From the NCBI GenBank assembly GCA_029289325.1, contig JARFTV010000012.1:1-64000 (forward strand): a DNA stretch of 64,000 nt. The letters are read 5' to 3'. Below, in pieces: positions 25,108-33,968 of this stretch. The notes beneath the pieces were generated by a model. It ran no database searches. It worked only from the letters and a program-made list of their open reading frames with translations, and had not been told where the DNA came from. The stretch is from Alphaproteobacteria bacterium (lineage in GTDB: Bacteria > Pseudomonadota > Alphaproteobacteria > Rhodobacterales > Rhodobacteraceae). Each line of letters starts with the position of its first letter. Position 1 is the first letter of the stretch. The translations under genes and the position numbers were made by a program.

Positions 25108-26294
25108 CAGTTGTTCCCCCCCGTGGTGCTGGCGGCCCCGGGCGCGGCGTTGCCGCGGCCAAGCTCGTTCAGGGGCAGGTAGGGCACCACGCCCTGCCCG
25201 CCTTCGCCGCCCGAAACGCCGTCGAGGATGACCTTGTTCATGCCGCCGAGCACCCGCTCCATCGTTTCCAGGTAAAGCCGTCGCCGGGTCACTTCCGGCG
25301 AGTTGACGTATTCGTTGTAGACCGAGACGAAGCGCGCGGCCTCACCCTGGGCGCTGTTCACGGCCTGGGCGCGATAGGCCTCGGCCTCTTCCAGAAGCTG
25401 GGCCGCCGCACCGCGGGCGCCGGCGGTCACGCGGTTCGCGTAGGCGTCGGCCTCTTTCTCGAGCGTGTCGCGCTGCTGCTGCGCGGCCTGCACTTCGCGG
25501 AAGGCGTCGATCACCTCACGCGGGGGCTGGGCGCGCTGGAGGTTGACGCGGATCACGTTGATCCCGGCATTGTAGCTGTCCAGCGTGGACTGCACGGCGA
25601 TCTGGACATCCGCGGCGATCACGCCCCGGTCGCGGTTCAGGATCGGCGAAAGTTCCGACCGGGCCACGATGTCGCGCATCGCGCTTTCGCTGACCGCGCG
25701 GATCGTGTCCTCGGGGTCGGCGAGGTTGAACAGATAGCCCTCGGGGTCGGCGATGTTCCAGACCACCTGGAAGCCGATGTCGACGATGTTCTGGTCGCGG
25801 GTCAGCATCAGGCCGGAATCGTTGATCGCGTCGCCGGTGCCGATGTCGGTGGTCCGTTCGCCGGTCACCTGGACCTTCTCATAGGTCACGACGGGCCAGG
25901 GCGCGAAGTTCAGGCCCGGATTGCCGATGCCCGCGCTTTCCCCCAGGAACAGCTCGACCGAGCGTTCTTCGGGGCGCACCGTGTAGAAGGACATGAAGGC
26001 CCAGAGGCCGAGCGCCGCCAGCGCGCCGAGCGCGATGCCCTGCCGGGTGATGATCGGACCGCCGCCGCCGGGGCCACCGCCGCCGGTGCCGCGCTGGCCG
26101 GGGCGACCGCCCATCAGCACGCGCAGCTGTTCCTGCCCGCGCTTGACCAGCTGATCGATCTCGGGGATCGGCGGCCCGCCGTTCGGACCGGGGCGCCCGC
26201 CACGACGGTCGTCGTCGTCACCGTTACCCCTGCCGCCCCGGTCATCATTGCCGGGACCGCCACCGCCGCCCCAGGGACCGCCACTTCCTGCCAT
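25107..26294 (-). CDS. hflK: HflK, SPFH-domain protease modulator
   Basis: Partner of HflC, 395 residues. The first 75 residues are rich in Gly, Asp and Arg, which is usual for HflK; a single membrane segment lies near 92-110 (IALGALAALGLWAFMSFYTV). The SPFH domain follows (PEERSVELFLGES, NPGLNFAPWPVVTYEKV, VDIGFQVVWNIADPEGYLFN). A 78-base gap separates it from gor. It is the first gene of a tightly packed hflK-hflC-DUF2065 unit. Confidence 0.92.
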   Translation of the reverse strand: MAGSGGPWGGGGGPGNDDRGGRGNGDDDDRRGGRPGPNGGPPIPEIDQLVKRGQEQLRVLMGGRPGQRGTGGGGPGGGGPIITRQGIALGALAALGLWAFMSFYTVRPEERSVELFLGESAGIGNPGLNFAPWPVVTYEKVQVTGERTTDIGTGDAINDSGLMLTRDQNIVDIGFQVVWNIADPEGYLFNLADPEDTIRAVSESAMRDIVARSELSPILNRDRGVIAADVQIAVQSTLDSYNAGINVIRVNLQRAQPPREVIDAFREVQAAQQQRDTLEKEADAYANRVTAGARGAAAQLLEEAEAYRAQAVNSAQGEAARFVSVYNEYVNSPEVTRRRLYLETMERVLGGMNKVILDGVSGGEGGQGVVPYLPLNELGRGNAAPGAASTTGGNN

Positions 26295-26372
26295 GGATCA
26301 GAACCTCTCTTTTCGTATCACTGCCTTAGCTGTGCATCCTGAGGCGGAAATCAACCCGCCGCGATGCCGCAG

Positions 26373-27731
26373 TCAGGCAGTTCTTGTGGGTTTTCGCATC
26401 GTGACCAGCTCTTCCGCCATCGTCGGGTGCACGGCGCAGGTCCGGTCGAAGTCTTCTTTCGTCGCCCCCATGCCGATGGCGATGGCGGCCAGCTGGATCA
26501 TCTCGCCCGCTTCAGGGGCCACGATATGGCAGCCAAGCACCTTGCGCGTGGCCTGGGAGACGATGAGTTTCATCATCACCCGGTCGGGCTTGCCCGCGAA
26601 GAGCGTCTTCATCGGGCGGAAGGCGGTGGCGTAGACCTCGATCGGCTCCTGCTCGCGCGCGGCCTCTTCCGAGAGGCCGACCGAGCCGAATTCGGGCTGG
26701 GTGAAGACGGCCGAGGCGATGAGCTCGTGGTCGAAGGTGGTGGGTTTGGCCCCGAAGACGGTGTCGGCGAAGGCGTGGCCCTCGCGGATCGCGACGGGGG
26801 TCAGGTTCACCCGGCCGGTCACGTCGCCCACGGCATAGACCGACGGCACGGCGGTCTGGCTGTAGCGGTCGACCGGGATTTCGCCGTGACGGCCCAGCTC
26901 CAGCCCCAGCGCCTCCAGCCCGAGGCCCGCGATGTTCGGGCGGCGGCCGGTGGCGTAGAGCACGAGGTCGAACTCGCGGTCGGTCCCGTCGGTGGAGACG
27001 GCGCGGATGCCCTCGGGCGTCTTTTCCAGCCGCATCACATCAGTGCCGCAATGGATCTGGATGCCGCGCGCCTGCATGGCATTGGCGACATGGCCGCGCG
27101 CCTCTTCGTCGAAGCCGCGCAGGATCTGCGCACCACGGTAGTACTGGCAGACCTCCACCCCGAGACCGTGGAGGATGCAGGCGAATTCGCTGGCGATATA
27201 GCCCCCACCCACCACCAGCGCGCGCTTCGGCAGCGCCGTGAGATGAAAGATCTCGTTCGAGGTGATGGCCAGTTCCTTGCCCGGGATGTCCGGCACGAAG
27301 GGCCAGCCGCCGACGGCGATCAGGATATGTCTGGCGGTGAATTCGGCGCCCGACGCCAGACGGACCTGGTGCGGCCCGGTGACAACGGCGCGTTCGTCAT
27401 GGACGGTGACGCCCGCGTTCTTCAGCGTGGTGCGGTAGGCGCCTTCCAGCCGGTCAAGCTCGGCCTCGAGCTTGTTGCGGAAGGCGGTCCAGTCGAAGGG
27501 TCCGGGCGTCACGTCCCAGCCATATTCCCGCGCCTCGGCAATCGCCTCGGGGAAGGCCGAGGCGAAGACCATCAGCTTCTTCGGCACGCAGCCCCGGATC
27601 ACGCAGGTGCCGCCCATCCGGCTTTCCTCGGCCAGGCCCACCCTGGCGCCGTATTCGCCCGAGGCGATCCGCGCGGCGCGGACGCCGCCCGAGCCGCCGC
27701 CGATGACAAAGAGGTCGTAATCGAAAGCCAT
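26373..27731 (-). CDS. gor: Glutathione-disulfide reductase
   Basis: Flavoprotein of 452 residues that reduces oxidised glutathione with NADPH. The FAD-binding motif FVIGGGSGGVRAARIA is at residues 7-22 and the redox-active disulfide at GGTCVIRGCVPKKLM near 42-56. The NADPH domain has LVVGGGYIASEFACILHGLG near 170, and the C-terminal interface carries the catalytic histidine in CAVHPTMAEELV near 435. ATG 27731 follows GGGAACGAC; longer readings run into the gap with rpiA, 37 bases away. Confidence 0.92.
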   Translation of the reverse strand: MAFDYDLFVIGGGSGGVRAARIASGEYGARVGLAEESRMGGTCVIRGCVPKKLMVFASAFPEAIAEAREYGWDVTPGPFDWTAFRNKLEAELDRLEGAYRTTLKNAGVTVHDERAVVTGPHQVRLASGAEFTARHILIAVGGWPFVPDIPGKELAITSNEIFHLTALPKRALVVGGGYIASEFACILHGLGVEVCQYYRGAQILRGFDEEARGHVANAMQARGIQIHCGTDVMRLEKTPEGIRAVSTDGTDREFDLVLYATGRRPNIAGLGLEALGLELGRHGEIPVDRYSQTAVPSVYAVGDVTGRVNLTPVAIREGHAFADTVFGAKPTTFDHELIASAVFTQPEFGSVGLSEEAAREQEPIEVYATAFRPMKTLFAGKPDRVMMKLIVSQATRKVLGCHIVAPEAGEMIQLAAIAIGMGATKEDFDRTCAVHPTMAEELVTMRKPTRTA

Positions 27732-27768
27732 GTCGTTCCCGTCTGCTGCCCCGCCCCCGGGGAGGCGA

Positions 27769-28557
27769 TCAGTCACCCAGATCGGCGAAGATGTTGCCGC
27801 CTTCGGCCAGATTGACCTGGCCATCCTCGATCCGGCCGGAGTTGATGTCGCGCACCGTGACCCGCCCGTCGCCCGAGCCGATCACCACGATGTCGCAGAT
27901 GTCGATGAAGAGCCCGTTCTCGACCACGCCGGGAATCTGGTTCAGCACCAGCGCCAGCTGGCGCGGATTGCCGATCCGCCTGAGGTCGAGGTCAAGGATG
28001 TAATGCCCCTCATCCGTCCGCAGGGGCTGGCCCTTGTCCAGCCGCAGCGCCACGTCGCGGTTGAGCACGTCAAGGCTGTAGAGCGTTTCCTCGATCAGCG
28101 CCTTCGTCGTCTGCCAGCCGAAGGGGACCACTTCGACCGGAAGCGGGAAGGCCCCAAGCTGCGCCACCTCTTTCGCGGCATCGGCGATGACGATCATCCG
28201 GTCACTGGCGGTGGCGACGATCTTTTCTTGCAGAAGCGCCGCGCCGCCGCCCTTGATCAGGTTGAGGTTCGGATCGAATTCATCTGCGCCATCGATCGTC
28301 AGGTCCAGCCAGCGCAGGTCATCCAGCGCGACGACCGTCAGTCCAAGTTCGCGCGCAAGATCGGCAGTGCGGCTCGAGGTCGCGACGCAGGTCAGCTTCA
28401 ACCCCTCGGCCTTCACCCGTTCGGCCAGACAGCGCACCATCCAGGCTGCGGTCGATCCGGTGCCGAGGCCCACTTTCATCCCGTCCTCGACAAAATCCAC
28501 CGACCGGCGTGCGGCGGCATATTTGGCCAGATCGATCGGCGAAAGTTCGGCGGTCAT
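27769..28557 (-). CDS. rpiA: Ribose-5-phosphate isomerase A
   Basis: Pentose phosphate enzyme of 262 residues interconverting ribose 5-phosphate and ribulose 5-phosphate. Motifs are VGLGTGSTAAWMVRCL near 28, LTIDGADEFDPNLNLIKGGG near 85-104 (catalytic Asp and Lys/Gly stretch), AALLQEKIVATAS with the catalytic Glu, and GSGDGRVTVRDIN near the end. It stands in the same orientation as gor, 37 bases upstream, and can supply the pathway that also produces NADPH for gor. Confidence 0.93.
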   Translation of the reverse strand: MTAELSPIDLAKYAAARRSVDFVEDGMKVGLGTGSTAAWMVRCLAERVKAEGLKLTCVATSSRTADLARELGLTVVALDDLRWLDLTIDGADEFDPNLNLIKGGGAALLQEKIVATASDRMIVIADAAKEVAQLGAFPLPVEVVPFGWQTTKALIEETLYSLDVLNRDVALRLDKGQPLRTDEGHYILDLDLRRIGNPRQLALVLNQIPGVVENGLFIDICDIVVIGSGDGRVTVRDINSGRIEDGQVNLAEGGNIFADLGD

Positions 28558-28628
28558 GGCGGCAACTCCCCTTCTTCGCCCCCGGCATAGCGCAAAGGTC
28601 CGCCAAGGGCGAGAGGGTTTAGCCGCCG

Positions 28629-29174
28629 CTAAACCTCGGGTGCGAGTCGCGCGAGGCCGGTGCGCACCTCTTCGGCCGTCAGGGCACCGTCACCATTGCC
28701 GTCCAGACGCAGAGCCGCGCGCAACAGGGCTGCCTCCGCCTCGCGCAGGCCCGTCAGGCCCGCCGCAAGCCCCGCCGCCGCGATCTCGTCCGGGGTGAGC
28801 CGGTCGTCGCCATCGGCATCTGCTGCCGCGAAATGCCGTTCCAGGCGGCCCCGTCCCGTGGCGCTGGCCGCGCGCTGCGTCACCAGAAGCTCTGCCCGCG
28901 TGACGCTGCCGTCGGCATCGAGATCCAGCGCCAATAGCCGCCGCAAGGCACTGGCGCGCGCCCCGGAGCGTTCCAGCGCGATATGCTCCTCGATCCCCTG
29001 CCCGGTCAGCCCCTCCGAGCCGCCGAACCCAGCCACGAGGTCAAGAAGCCGCGCCTCCAGCCGCCCGGGATTCCGCTCCGCCGCCTCGGCCAGGAGGTCC
29101 GCTGCCCCCTGCGCCATCGCCCCGTTCGCCGCAAACAGCGCAAACAGCGCCAGCACCGCCATGAACCGCACCAT
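28629..29174 (-). CDS. Exported EF-hand calcium-binding protein
   Basis: Protein of 181 residues with a signal peptide (MVRFMAVLALFALFAANGAMA), so it is periplasmic or secreted. Three EF-hand loops are visible: DLDADGSVTRAEL near 90, DADGDDRLTPDEI near 122 and DGNGDGALTAEEV near 158, all with calcium ligands at the expected positions. The remainder is Ala/Leu-rich helix. ATG 29174 has GGGAGGAATGGC in front of it. The downstream neighbour is rpiA, 71 bases away, without an obvious functional tie. Confidence 0.85.
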   Translation of the reverse strand: MVRFMAVLALFALFAANGAMAQGAADLLAEAAERNPGRLEARLLDLVAGFGGSEGLTGQGIEEHIALERSGARASALRRLLALDLDADGSVTRAELLVTQRAASATGRGRLERHFAAADADGDDRLTPDEIAAAGLAAGLTGLREAEAALLRAALRLDGNGDGALTAEEVRTGLARLAPEV

Positions 29175-29332
29175 GCCATTCCTCCCTTCCGACCCGGACA
29201 GACTGCCGACCAACCGTTCAGGAAGGGTTAACGGCCGCCGAACCCATCGGGATCCGCCAATGGGGAGTCGCTTTTCAGCCTGCTCCGGGGCAAGACTTGG
29301 CCCAATATCGCCGCGACCGATGGAAAGGCCCG

Positions 29333-30013
29333 ATGTACGTTCTGCATTACGCCCCGGACAATGCCTCGCTGATCGTCCGCCTTGTGCTGGACGGCGCAGG
29401 CCTTCCCTATGAAACGGCGCTGGTCGACCGCCGCCTGCGCCAGCAGGACAGCGCGGCCTTCCGCGCGCTGAACCCGACCGGGCTGATCCCGGTGCTGTCA
29501 ACGCCCGCGGGCCCGATCTCCGAGACCGGGGCGATTCTGATCTGGCTGGCGGACACCCACCAGCTTGGTCCGGCACCGGGCCATCCCGACCGCCCGGTCT
29601 TCCTGAAGTGGATGTTCTTCCTGTCGAACACCGCCCATGCCGACCTGCGCACGATCTTCTATCCGCACCAGTATGCCCCGGCCGAGGCGCATCCCGCGCA
29701 TGTCGAGATCATGTCGGCCCGGATGCTGCGCCATTTCGCGCTTCTGGAAACAGCCGCACTCCAGCACCCCGGGCTTTTCGCGGCCGCCACGCCGCTTGGC
29801 GCCTATGCCCTGGTCCTGACCCGCTGGGCGGCACTCTACCCCGAGGACGGGCCGCGCTGGTTCGACCTCGCGCATTATCCGACGCTGGAGGCGCTTGCCC
29901 GCGCGCAGGAGGCCCGGGTGGAAACCCCCGTGATCGCCCGGGCCGAGGGGCTTGGCGCGCGGCCCTTCACCCGACCGGAACAGCCGAACCCGCCCGAGGG
30001 GTCCGTCCTGTGA
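29333..30013 (+). CDS. Glutathione S-transferase family protein (tandem copy 1)
   Basis: GST-fold protein of 226 residues. The thioredoxin-like N-domain starts MYVLHYAPDNASLIVRLVLD, with the conserved cis-proline and acidic motif as LNPTGLIPVLSTPAGPISETGAIL near residues 47-66. The helical C-domain begins near 88 (FLKWMFFLSNTAHADLR). ATG 29333 follows GGAAAGGCCCG; an in-frame start 36 bases earlier lacks a site. The end overlaps the second GST by 4 bases (GTGA). The two proteins share the same plan and several motifs, so they arose by duplication. Reaction and substrate are unknown. Confidence 0.85.
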   Translation: MYVLHYAPDNASLIVRLVLDGAGLPYETALVDRRLRQQDSAAFRALNPTGLIPVLSTPAGPISETGAILIWLADTHQLGPAPGHPDRPVFLKWMFFLSNTAHADLRTIFYPHQYAPAEAHPAHVEIMSARMLRHFALLETAALQHPGLFAAATPLGAYALVLTRWAALYPEDGPRWFDLAHYPTLEALARAQEARVETPVIARAEGLGARPFTRPEQPNPPEGSVL

Positions 30014-30675
30014 CCCTGACCCTGCACCATGCGCCCGACTTCGCCTCGACCATCGTCCGCTTCGCGCTGGAAGAGCTGGAACTGCCGCATACGCTGGCGC
30101 TGGCCGATATCGACGGCGGGGCGCTGGCCAGCCCGGAATACCGCCGGGTTAACCCGGTCGGCCTTATCCCGGCGCTGGAGACCGAGGACGGTCCGATCTT
30201 CGAGACCGCCGCGATCCTGCTGTGGCTGGTGGACCGGACCGGCCGCCTTGGCCCCGGCCCGACCGACCCCGACCGGGGGGCGTTCCTGTCCTGGCTCTTC
30301 TTCACCTCGAACGCGCTGCACCAGGCGGCGCTGGCCATGTTCTACCCGCACCGACCCGCCGGAGAAGCCAATTCCGCCGCTGCGCAAGCGGCCGCGCAAG
30401 AGCAGATCACCGCCCGTCTCGGCCTGATCGAGGCGATGCTGGCCACCCAGTCACCGCGCTGGCTGTCCCCCGATCATCCGGGCGTGCTGGGCTATTACAT
30501 CGGCGTGCTCGTCCGCTGGCTGATCCTCTTGCCGCCAGCCCCCTTTGGCATCAGGATCGACGACTTCCCCCGGCTGAACGCCGTCCTTGCCGCGCATGAG
30601 GCCCGACCGGCGGCGCTTCGCGTTGCGGCTTCGGACGGGCTCGGCCCCACCCCTTTCACCAATCCGGGTACCTGA
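30010..30675 (+). CDS. Glutathione S-transferase family protein (tandem copy 2)
   Basis: Second GST-like protein, 221 residues, starting at GTG 30010 inside the end of copy 1. The N-domain begins LTLHHAPDFASTIVRFALEE and contains VNPVGLIPALETEDGPIFET near residues 43-62. The C-domain has FLSWLFFTSNALHQAALAMF, matching copy 1 at the same place. The stop overlaps the sdaA start (TGATG), so the three genes are translationally coupled. It may form a heterodimer with copy 1; that is a guess from the coupling. Confidence 0.82.
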   Translation: MTLTLHHAPDFASTIVRFALEELELPHTLALADIDGGALASPEYRRVNPVGLIPALETEDGPIFETAAILLWLVDRTGRLGPGPTDPDRGAFLSWLFFTSNALHQAALAMFYPHRPAGEANSAAAQAAAQEQITARLGLIEAMLATQSPRWLSPDHPGVLGYYIGVLVRWLILLPPAPFGIRIDDFPRLNAVLAAHEARPAALRVAASDGLGPTPFTNPGT

Positions 30676-32054
30676 TGTTCCTTTCCGTCTTCGACATGTT
30701 CAAGGTGGGCATCGGCCCGTCGTCCTCGCATACGATGGGGCCGATGGTCGCCGCCGCGCGCTTTCTGGACACGCTGCGCGCCTCGCCCTTCCATTTCCAC
30801 GGGCTGAGGGCCTCGCTCCACGGCTCGCTTGCCTTCACCGGGGTTGGCCATGCGACCGACCGGGCGACGATCCTTGGTCTTGCCGGCTTTGCGCCGGAGA
30901 CCTATGACGCGGAAAAGGCCGAGGCCGCCTTCGCCCGCATCCGCGACACGAAGATGATCGAGGTCCCGGGCCTGCCGCCGCTGCAGTTCGACCCGGCAAA
31001 GGACCTGCATTTCGACTTCGGCCCCGCGCTGGCCGGACATGCCAACGGGATGATCCTGAAGGCCACCGATGCCCAGGGCGACGTGATCCTGGAGGAGACC
31101 TACTATTCCATCGGCGGCGGCTTCGTCCTGACCGCGGGCGAGCTTGCCGAGGCCGGGGGTGCGAGGTCGAGGGCGCGGGCCGAAGTGCCCTACCCCTTCG
31201 AGACCGCCGCCGAAATGCTTGAGATGGCGAAGAAATCCGGGCTGACCATCGCCCAGATGAAACGGCAGAACGAGCTGAAGTTCCGCTCGGCCGCCGAGCT
31301 GGATGCCGGGATCAACCGGATCTGGCAGGTGATGAACGACTGCATCGACCGCGGCATGAAGGGCGAGGGCATCCTGCCCGGCGGTCTCAAGGTGCGTCGG
31401 CGCGCCAAGGGGATCCACGATGCGCTGCTGGCGGAACGCGGGCTGAACCTGACGCCGCCGCATACGATCAACGACTGGATGAGCCTTTACGCCATGGCGG
31501 TGAACGAGGAGAACGCCGCCGGCGGTCAGGTCGTCACCGCGCCCACCAATGGCGCGGCGGGCGTGGTTCCGGCGGTCATCCGCTACTGGCTTGACCACGT
31601 CCCCGGCGCGTCCACTGCCAGGATCGGCGACTTCCTCCTGACCGCCGCCGCGATCGGCGGGCTCTGCAAGCACAACGCCAGCATCTCCGGCGCCGAATGC
31701 GGCTGTCAGGCCGAGGTCGGATCCGCCGCCGCCATGGCCGCCGCGGGCCTTTGCGCGGTGCTGGGGGGGACGCCGGAACAGGTGGAAAACGCCGCCGAGA
31801 TCGCGCTGGAGCACCATCTCGGGATGACCTGCGATCCGGTCAAGGGCCTGGTGCAGGTGCCCTGCATCGAGCGGAACGGTCTTGGCGCGATCAAGGCGGT
31901 CTCTGCCGCCTCGCTTTCCCTGCGCGGCGACGGCCAGCACCTCGTTTCCCTCGACGTCTGCATCGAGACGATGCGCCAGACCGGCCGGGACATGCACGAG
32001 AAATACAAGGAAACCAGCCTTGGCGGCCTCGCCGTCAACGTCCCGAACTGCTGA
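30675..32054 (+). CDS. sdaA: L-serine ammonia-lyase, single-chain type
   Basis: Iron-sulfur enzyme of 459 residues that deaminates L-serine to pyruvate and ammonia. N-terminal regulatory-type domain starts MFLSVFDMFKVGIGPSSSHT with the SSSHT motif. The catalytic domain holds the 4Fe-4S cysteines in GLCKHNASISGAECGCQAEV near 332-350 and LVQVPCIERNGLGA near 395. The C-terminus GGLAVNVPNC ends with the conserved tail cysteine. It is coupled to the second GST gene upstream and followed by two hairpins at 32095-32148. Confidence 0.92.
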   Translation: MFLSVFDMFKVGIGPSSSHTMGPMVAAARFLDTLRASPFHFHGLRASLHGSLAFTGVGHATDRATILGLAGFAPETYDAEKAEAAFARIRDTKMIEVPGLPPLQFDPAKDLHFDFGPALAGHANGMILKATDAQGDVILEETYYSIGGGFVLTAGELAEAGGARSRARAEVPYPFETAAEMLEMAKKSGLTIAQMKRQNELKFRSAAELDAGINRIWQVMNDCIDRGMKGEGILPGGLKVRRRAKGIHDALLAERGLNLTPPHTINDWMSLYAMAVNEENAAGGQVVTAPTNGAAGVVPAVIRYWLDHVPGASTARIGDFLLTAAAIGGLCKHNASISGAECGCQAEVGSAAAMAAAGLCAVLGGTPEQVENAAEIALEHHLGMTCDPVKGLVQVPCIERNGLGAIKAVSAASLSLRGDGQHLVSLDVCIETMRQTGRDMHEKYKETSLGGLAVNVPNC

Positions 32055-32070
32055 ACTCCACCCCTTCCCA

Positions 32071-32148
32071 TTGCGGCAAATATCCTCCGGGGGTCTGGGG
32101 GTGGAAAACCCCCAGCCGCCGAGCTGCCTTGCGTCCTTCACGCAAGGC
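32071..32148 (+). terminator. Two hairpins after sdaA within a repeat-like 3' element
   Basis: The segment TTGCGGCAAATATCCTCCGG is followed by CTGGGGG / CCCCCAG (32095-32101 and 32109-32115, loop 7) and a second perfect 9-bp stem GCCTTGCGT / ACGCAAGGC (32126-32134 and 32140-32148, loop 5). The CAAATATCCTCCGGGGG plus GC hairpin format is often seen after genes in Rhodobacteraceae, to my recollection. Confidence 0.55.
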
Positions 32149-32249
32149 GGCGAGACAAGGGCTTGCGCGGCACGCGCGCATTTCGGAACGCGCCCCAATC
32201 CCGGCGATGTCGCTTTCAGACTGGCAGCTCCGCGCGGCCCAAGCTAGGC

Positions 32250-33191
32250 ATGGGCATGGCCAAGGATACCACGCTTCGCGGCATCGTGCTGATGCTTCTC
32301 TTCTGCATGATCGCGCCGCTTCTGGACGTGTCCTCGAAGCTTGCGGCCGAAGGCGGGATGCCGGTGGGCCAGATCACCACCGCGCGCTTTCTGGTGCAGG
32401 GGATGCTGACGCTGCCCGTGGTGCTGGCGATGGGCGTCAGCCTGCATCTGTCGCCCCGCGCGCTGGCCTTCACCTGTCTCCGCGCGGTCTTCCTGATCCT
32501 GTCGACCTTCTCCTTCGTCTCGGGCATCGCCGTCATGCCGGTGGCCGACGCGCTGGCCATCGCCTTTGTCGAGCCCTTCATCCTCTTGATCCTCGGCAGC
32601 CTGATCTTCGGCGACCAGGTCGGGCCGCGCCGGATCGCGGCCTGTGCCGTGGGGTTCGGCGGTGCGCTTCTCGTGATCCAGCCCTCGATCCAGGTCTTCG
32701 GGCTGGTGGCGCTCTGGCCCCTGGGCACGGCCTTCTTCTTCGCCTTTTACATGCTGGTGACCCGCGCGATCTCGGCCTACATGCACCCGGTTGCGATGCA
32801 GTTCCACACGTCCTGGACCGGGCTCCTGATCTGCCTGCCGATCATGGCGGGTTTCAACGGCAGCGGGATCAGCCCGCTGGACCCGATCTGGCCGGGGGGG
32901 TTGAACTGGCTCTGGCTGTTCGGCGTCGGCTTCTGGGCCGCGGTCAGCCATATGAGCATGACCTATGCACTTAAATACGCCCCGTCCGCGACCCTTGCGC
33001 CGCTGCATTATTCGGAGATCGTCGTCGCGGTGATCCTTGGCTACCTGATCTTCGGCGACTTCCCCAATGCGCTGACCTGGACCGGGATCGCGATCATCGT
33101 CGCCTCGGGCCTTTACATCATCCACCGTGAGCGGAGCGTGGCCCGACAGAAGGCCCACCCCGCGACCGAGGGGCTTACCCAAGCGCCCTGA
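32250..33191 (+). CDS. EamA/DMT family transporter
   Basis: Membrane protein of 313 residues with ten predicted transmembrane helices in two EamA repeats (about residues 8-140 and 150-290). The first repeat ends with VEPFILLILGSLIFGDQVGP and the second with LHYSEIVVAVILGYLIFGDF, the duplicated family signature. It exports or imports small metabolites (amino acids, nucleosides or related); the substrate cannot be read. ATG 32250 is used, with a second ATG two codons on at 32256; neither has a strong ribosome binding site. Its 3' end overlaps the converging thiamine pyrophosphokinase gene by 17 bases. Confidence 0.85.
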   Translation: MGMAKDTTLRGIVLMLLFCMIAPLLDVSSKLAAEGGMPVGQITTARFLVQGMLTLPVVLAMGVSLHLSPRALAFTCLRAVFLILSTFSFVSGIAVMPVADALAIAFVEPFILLILGSLIFGDQVGPRRIAACAVGFGGALLVIQPSIQVFGLVALWPLGTAFFFAFYMLVTRAISAYMHPVAMQFHTSWTGLLICLPIMAGFNGSGISPLDPIWPGGLNWLWLFGVGFWAAVSHMSMTYALKYAPSATLAPLHYSEIVVAVILGYLIFGDFPNALTWTGIAIIVASGLYIIHRERSVARQKAHPATEGLTQAP

Positions 33192-33834
33192 GCGCCGCAT
33201 CCAGCCGGCGACGCGGCAGGATCACCAGCATTCCCGGCGCGTCGAACTCCAGCACCACGTGCCGCGAAGTCACCCGGTTCGAGGTGCCGATCATCCCGTC
33301 CGGCGCCAGTTCAAGCCTGTCGATCGGCCATTCCAGCCCCCGGCTGGCCCCGGTGACCCGCGTCATGGGGAACAGCGACAGCGGCTCGCCGGGGGTCAGC
33401 GTCAACTCCAGCCGGGCAGGCGCGGCAAAGGCCAGGTCCTTCGGCCCGACCAGGATGCAGCGCCGGTCCGGCCGGGTGACAAGCGTGTTCATCGCTGCCA
33501 GCCCGTGGTCCAGACGCGCCCCGGCAAAGCCCAGCGCCAGCACGAAGGGCGCCTCGATCGACCGCAGCGCCTTGTCGAAATCCGTGGTTGCCTGTTCGGG
33601 CACCGGATGCTGCCGCGCCGCCGGAATCGCCGCCCGGGCCGAGGCCGAGAGCGAATCGAAGTCCCCGATCACCGCTTCGGGCATCACCCCCAGCCGCAAA
33701 AGCCCGTCTGCGCCCGAGTCCGCCGCCACCGCGACCGGCGCACGGGACAGGCAGAAGTCCAGGTCGCGGCGCCCAAAAGGCCCGCCGCCAGCCAGCGTAA
33801 CCCCCACCTCTGACTGGACAATCGGCGTATTCAT
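33175..33834 (-). CDS. Thiamine pyrophosphokinase
   Basis: Enzyme of 219 residues that converts thiamine to thiamine pyrophosphate with ATP. The catalytic domain shows VAVAADSGADGLLRLGVMPE, AVIGDFDSLSASARAAIP and TTDFDKALRSIEA, the D-D-S and T-D-x-x-K-A motifs of the family. ALGFAGARLDHGLAAMNTL matches the G-x-R-x-D-H motif. The C-domain is the B1-binding beta region. ATG 33834 places the protein at its usual start. It overlaps the EamA gene tail to tail and is divergent from the large Pro/Ala/Glu-rich gene. Confidence 0.87.
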   Translation of the reverse strand: MNTPIVQSEVGVTLAGGGPFGRRDLDFCLSRAPVAVAADSGADGLLRLGVMPEAVIGDFDSLSASARAAIPAARQHPVPEQATTDFDKALRSIEAPFVLALGFAGARLDHGLAAMNTLVTRPDRRCILVGPKDLAFAAPARLELTLTPGEPLSLFPMTRVTGASRGLEWPIDRLELAPDGMIGTSNRVTSRHVVLEFDAPGMLVILPRRRLDAALRALG

Positions 33835-33968
33835 GCAAAACTGTCTCCAATTAAGGCGGGATTCTCGGGCTACGGCCACAATCAATCCATCAAATTACCC
33901 ATGTCTGTCCATGGATTAGGGCACGTATGGGGTAAACTACGCCTGTGTCGCAGGGAAAGGGTCCGGTC

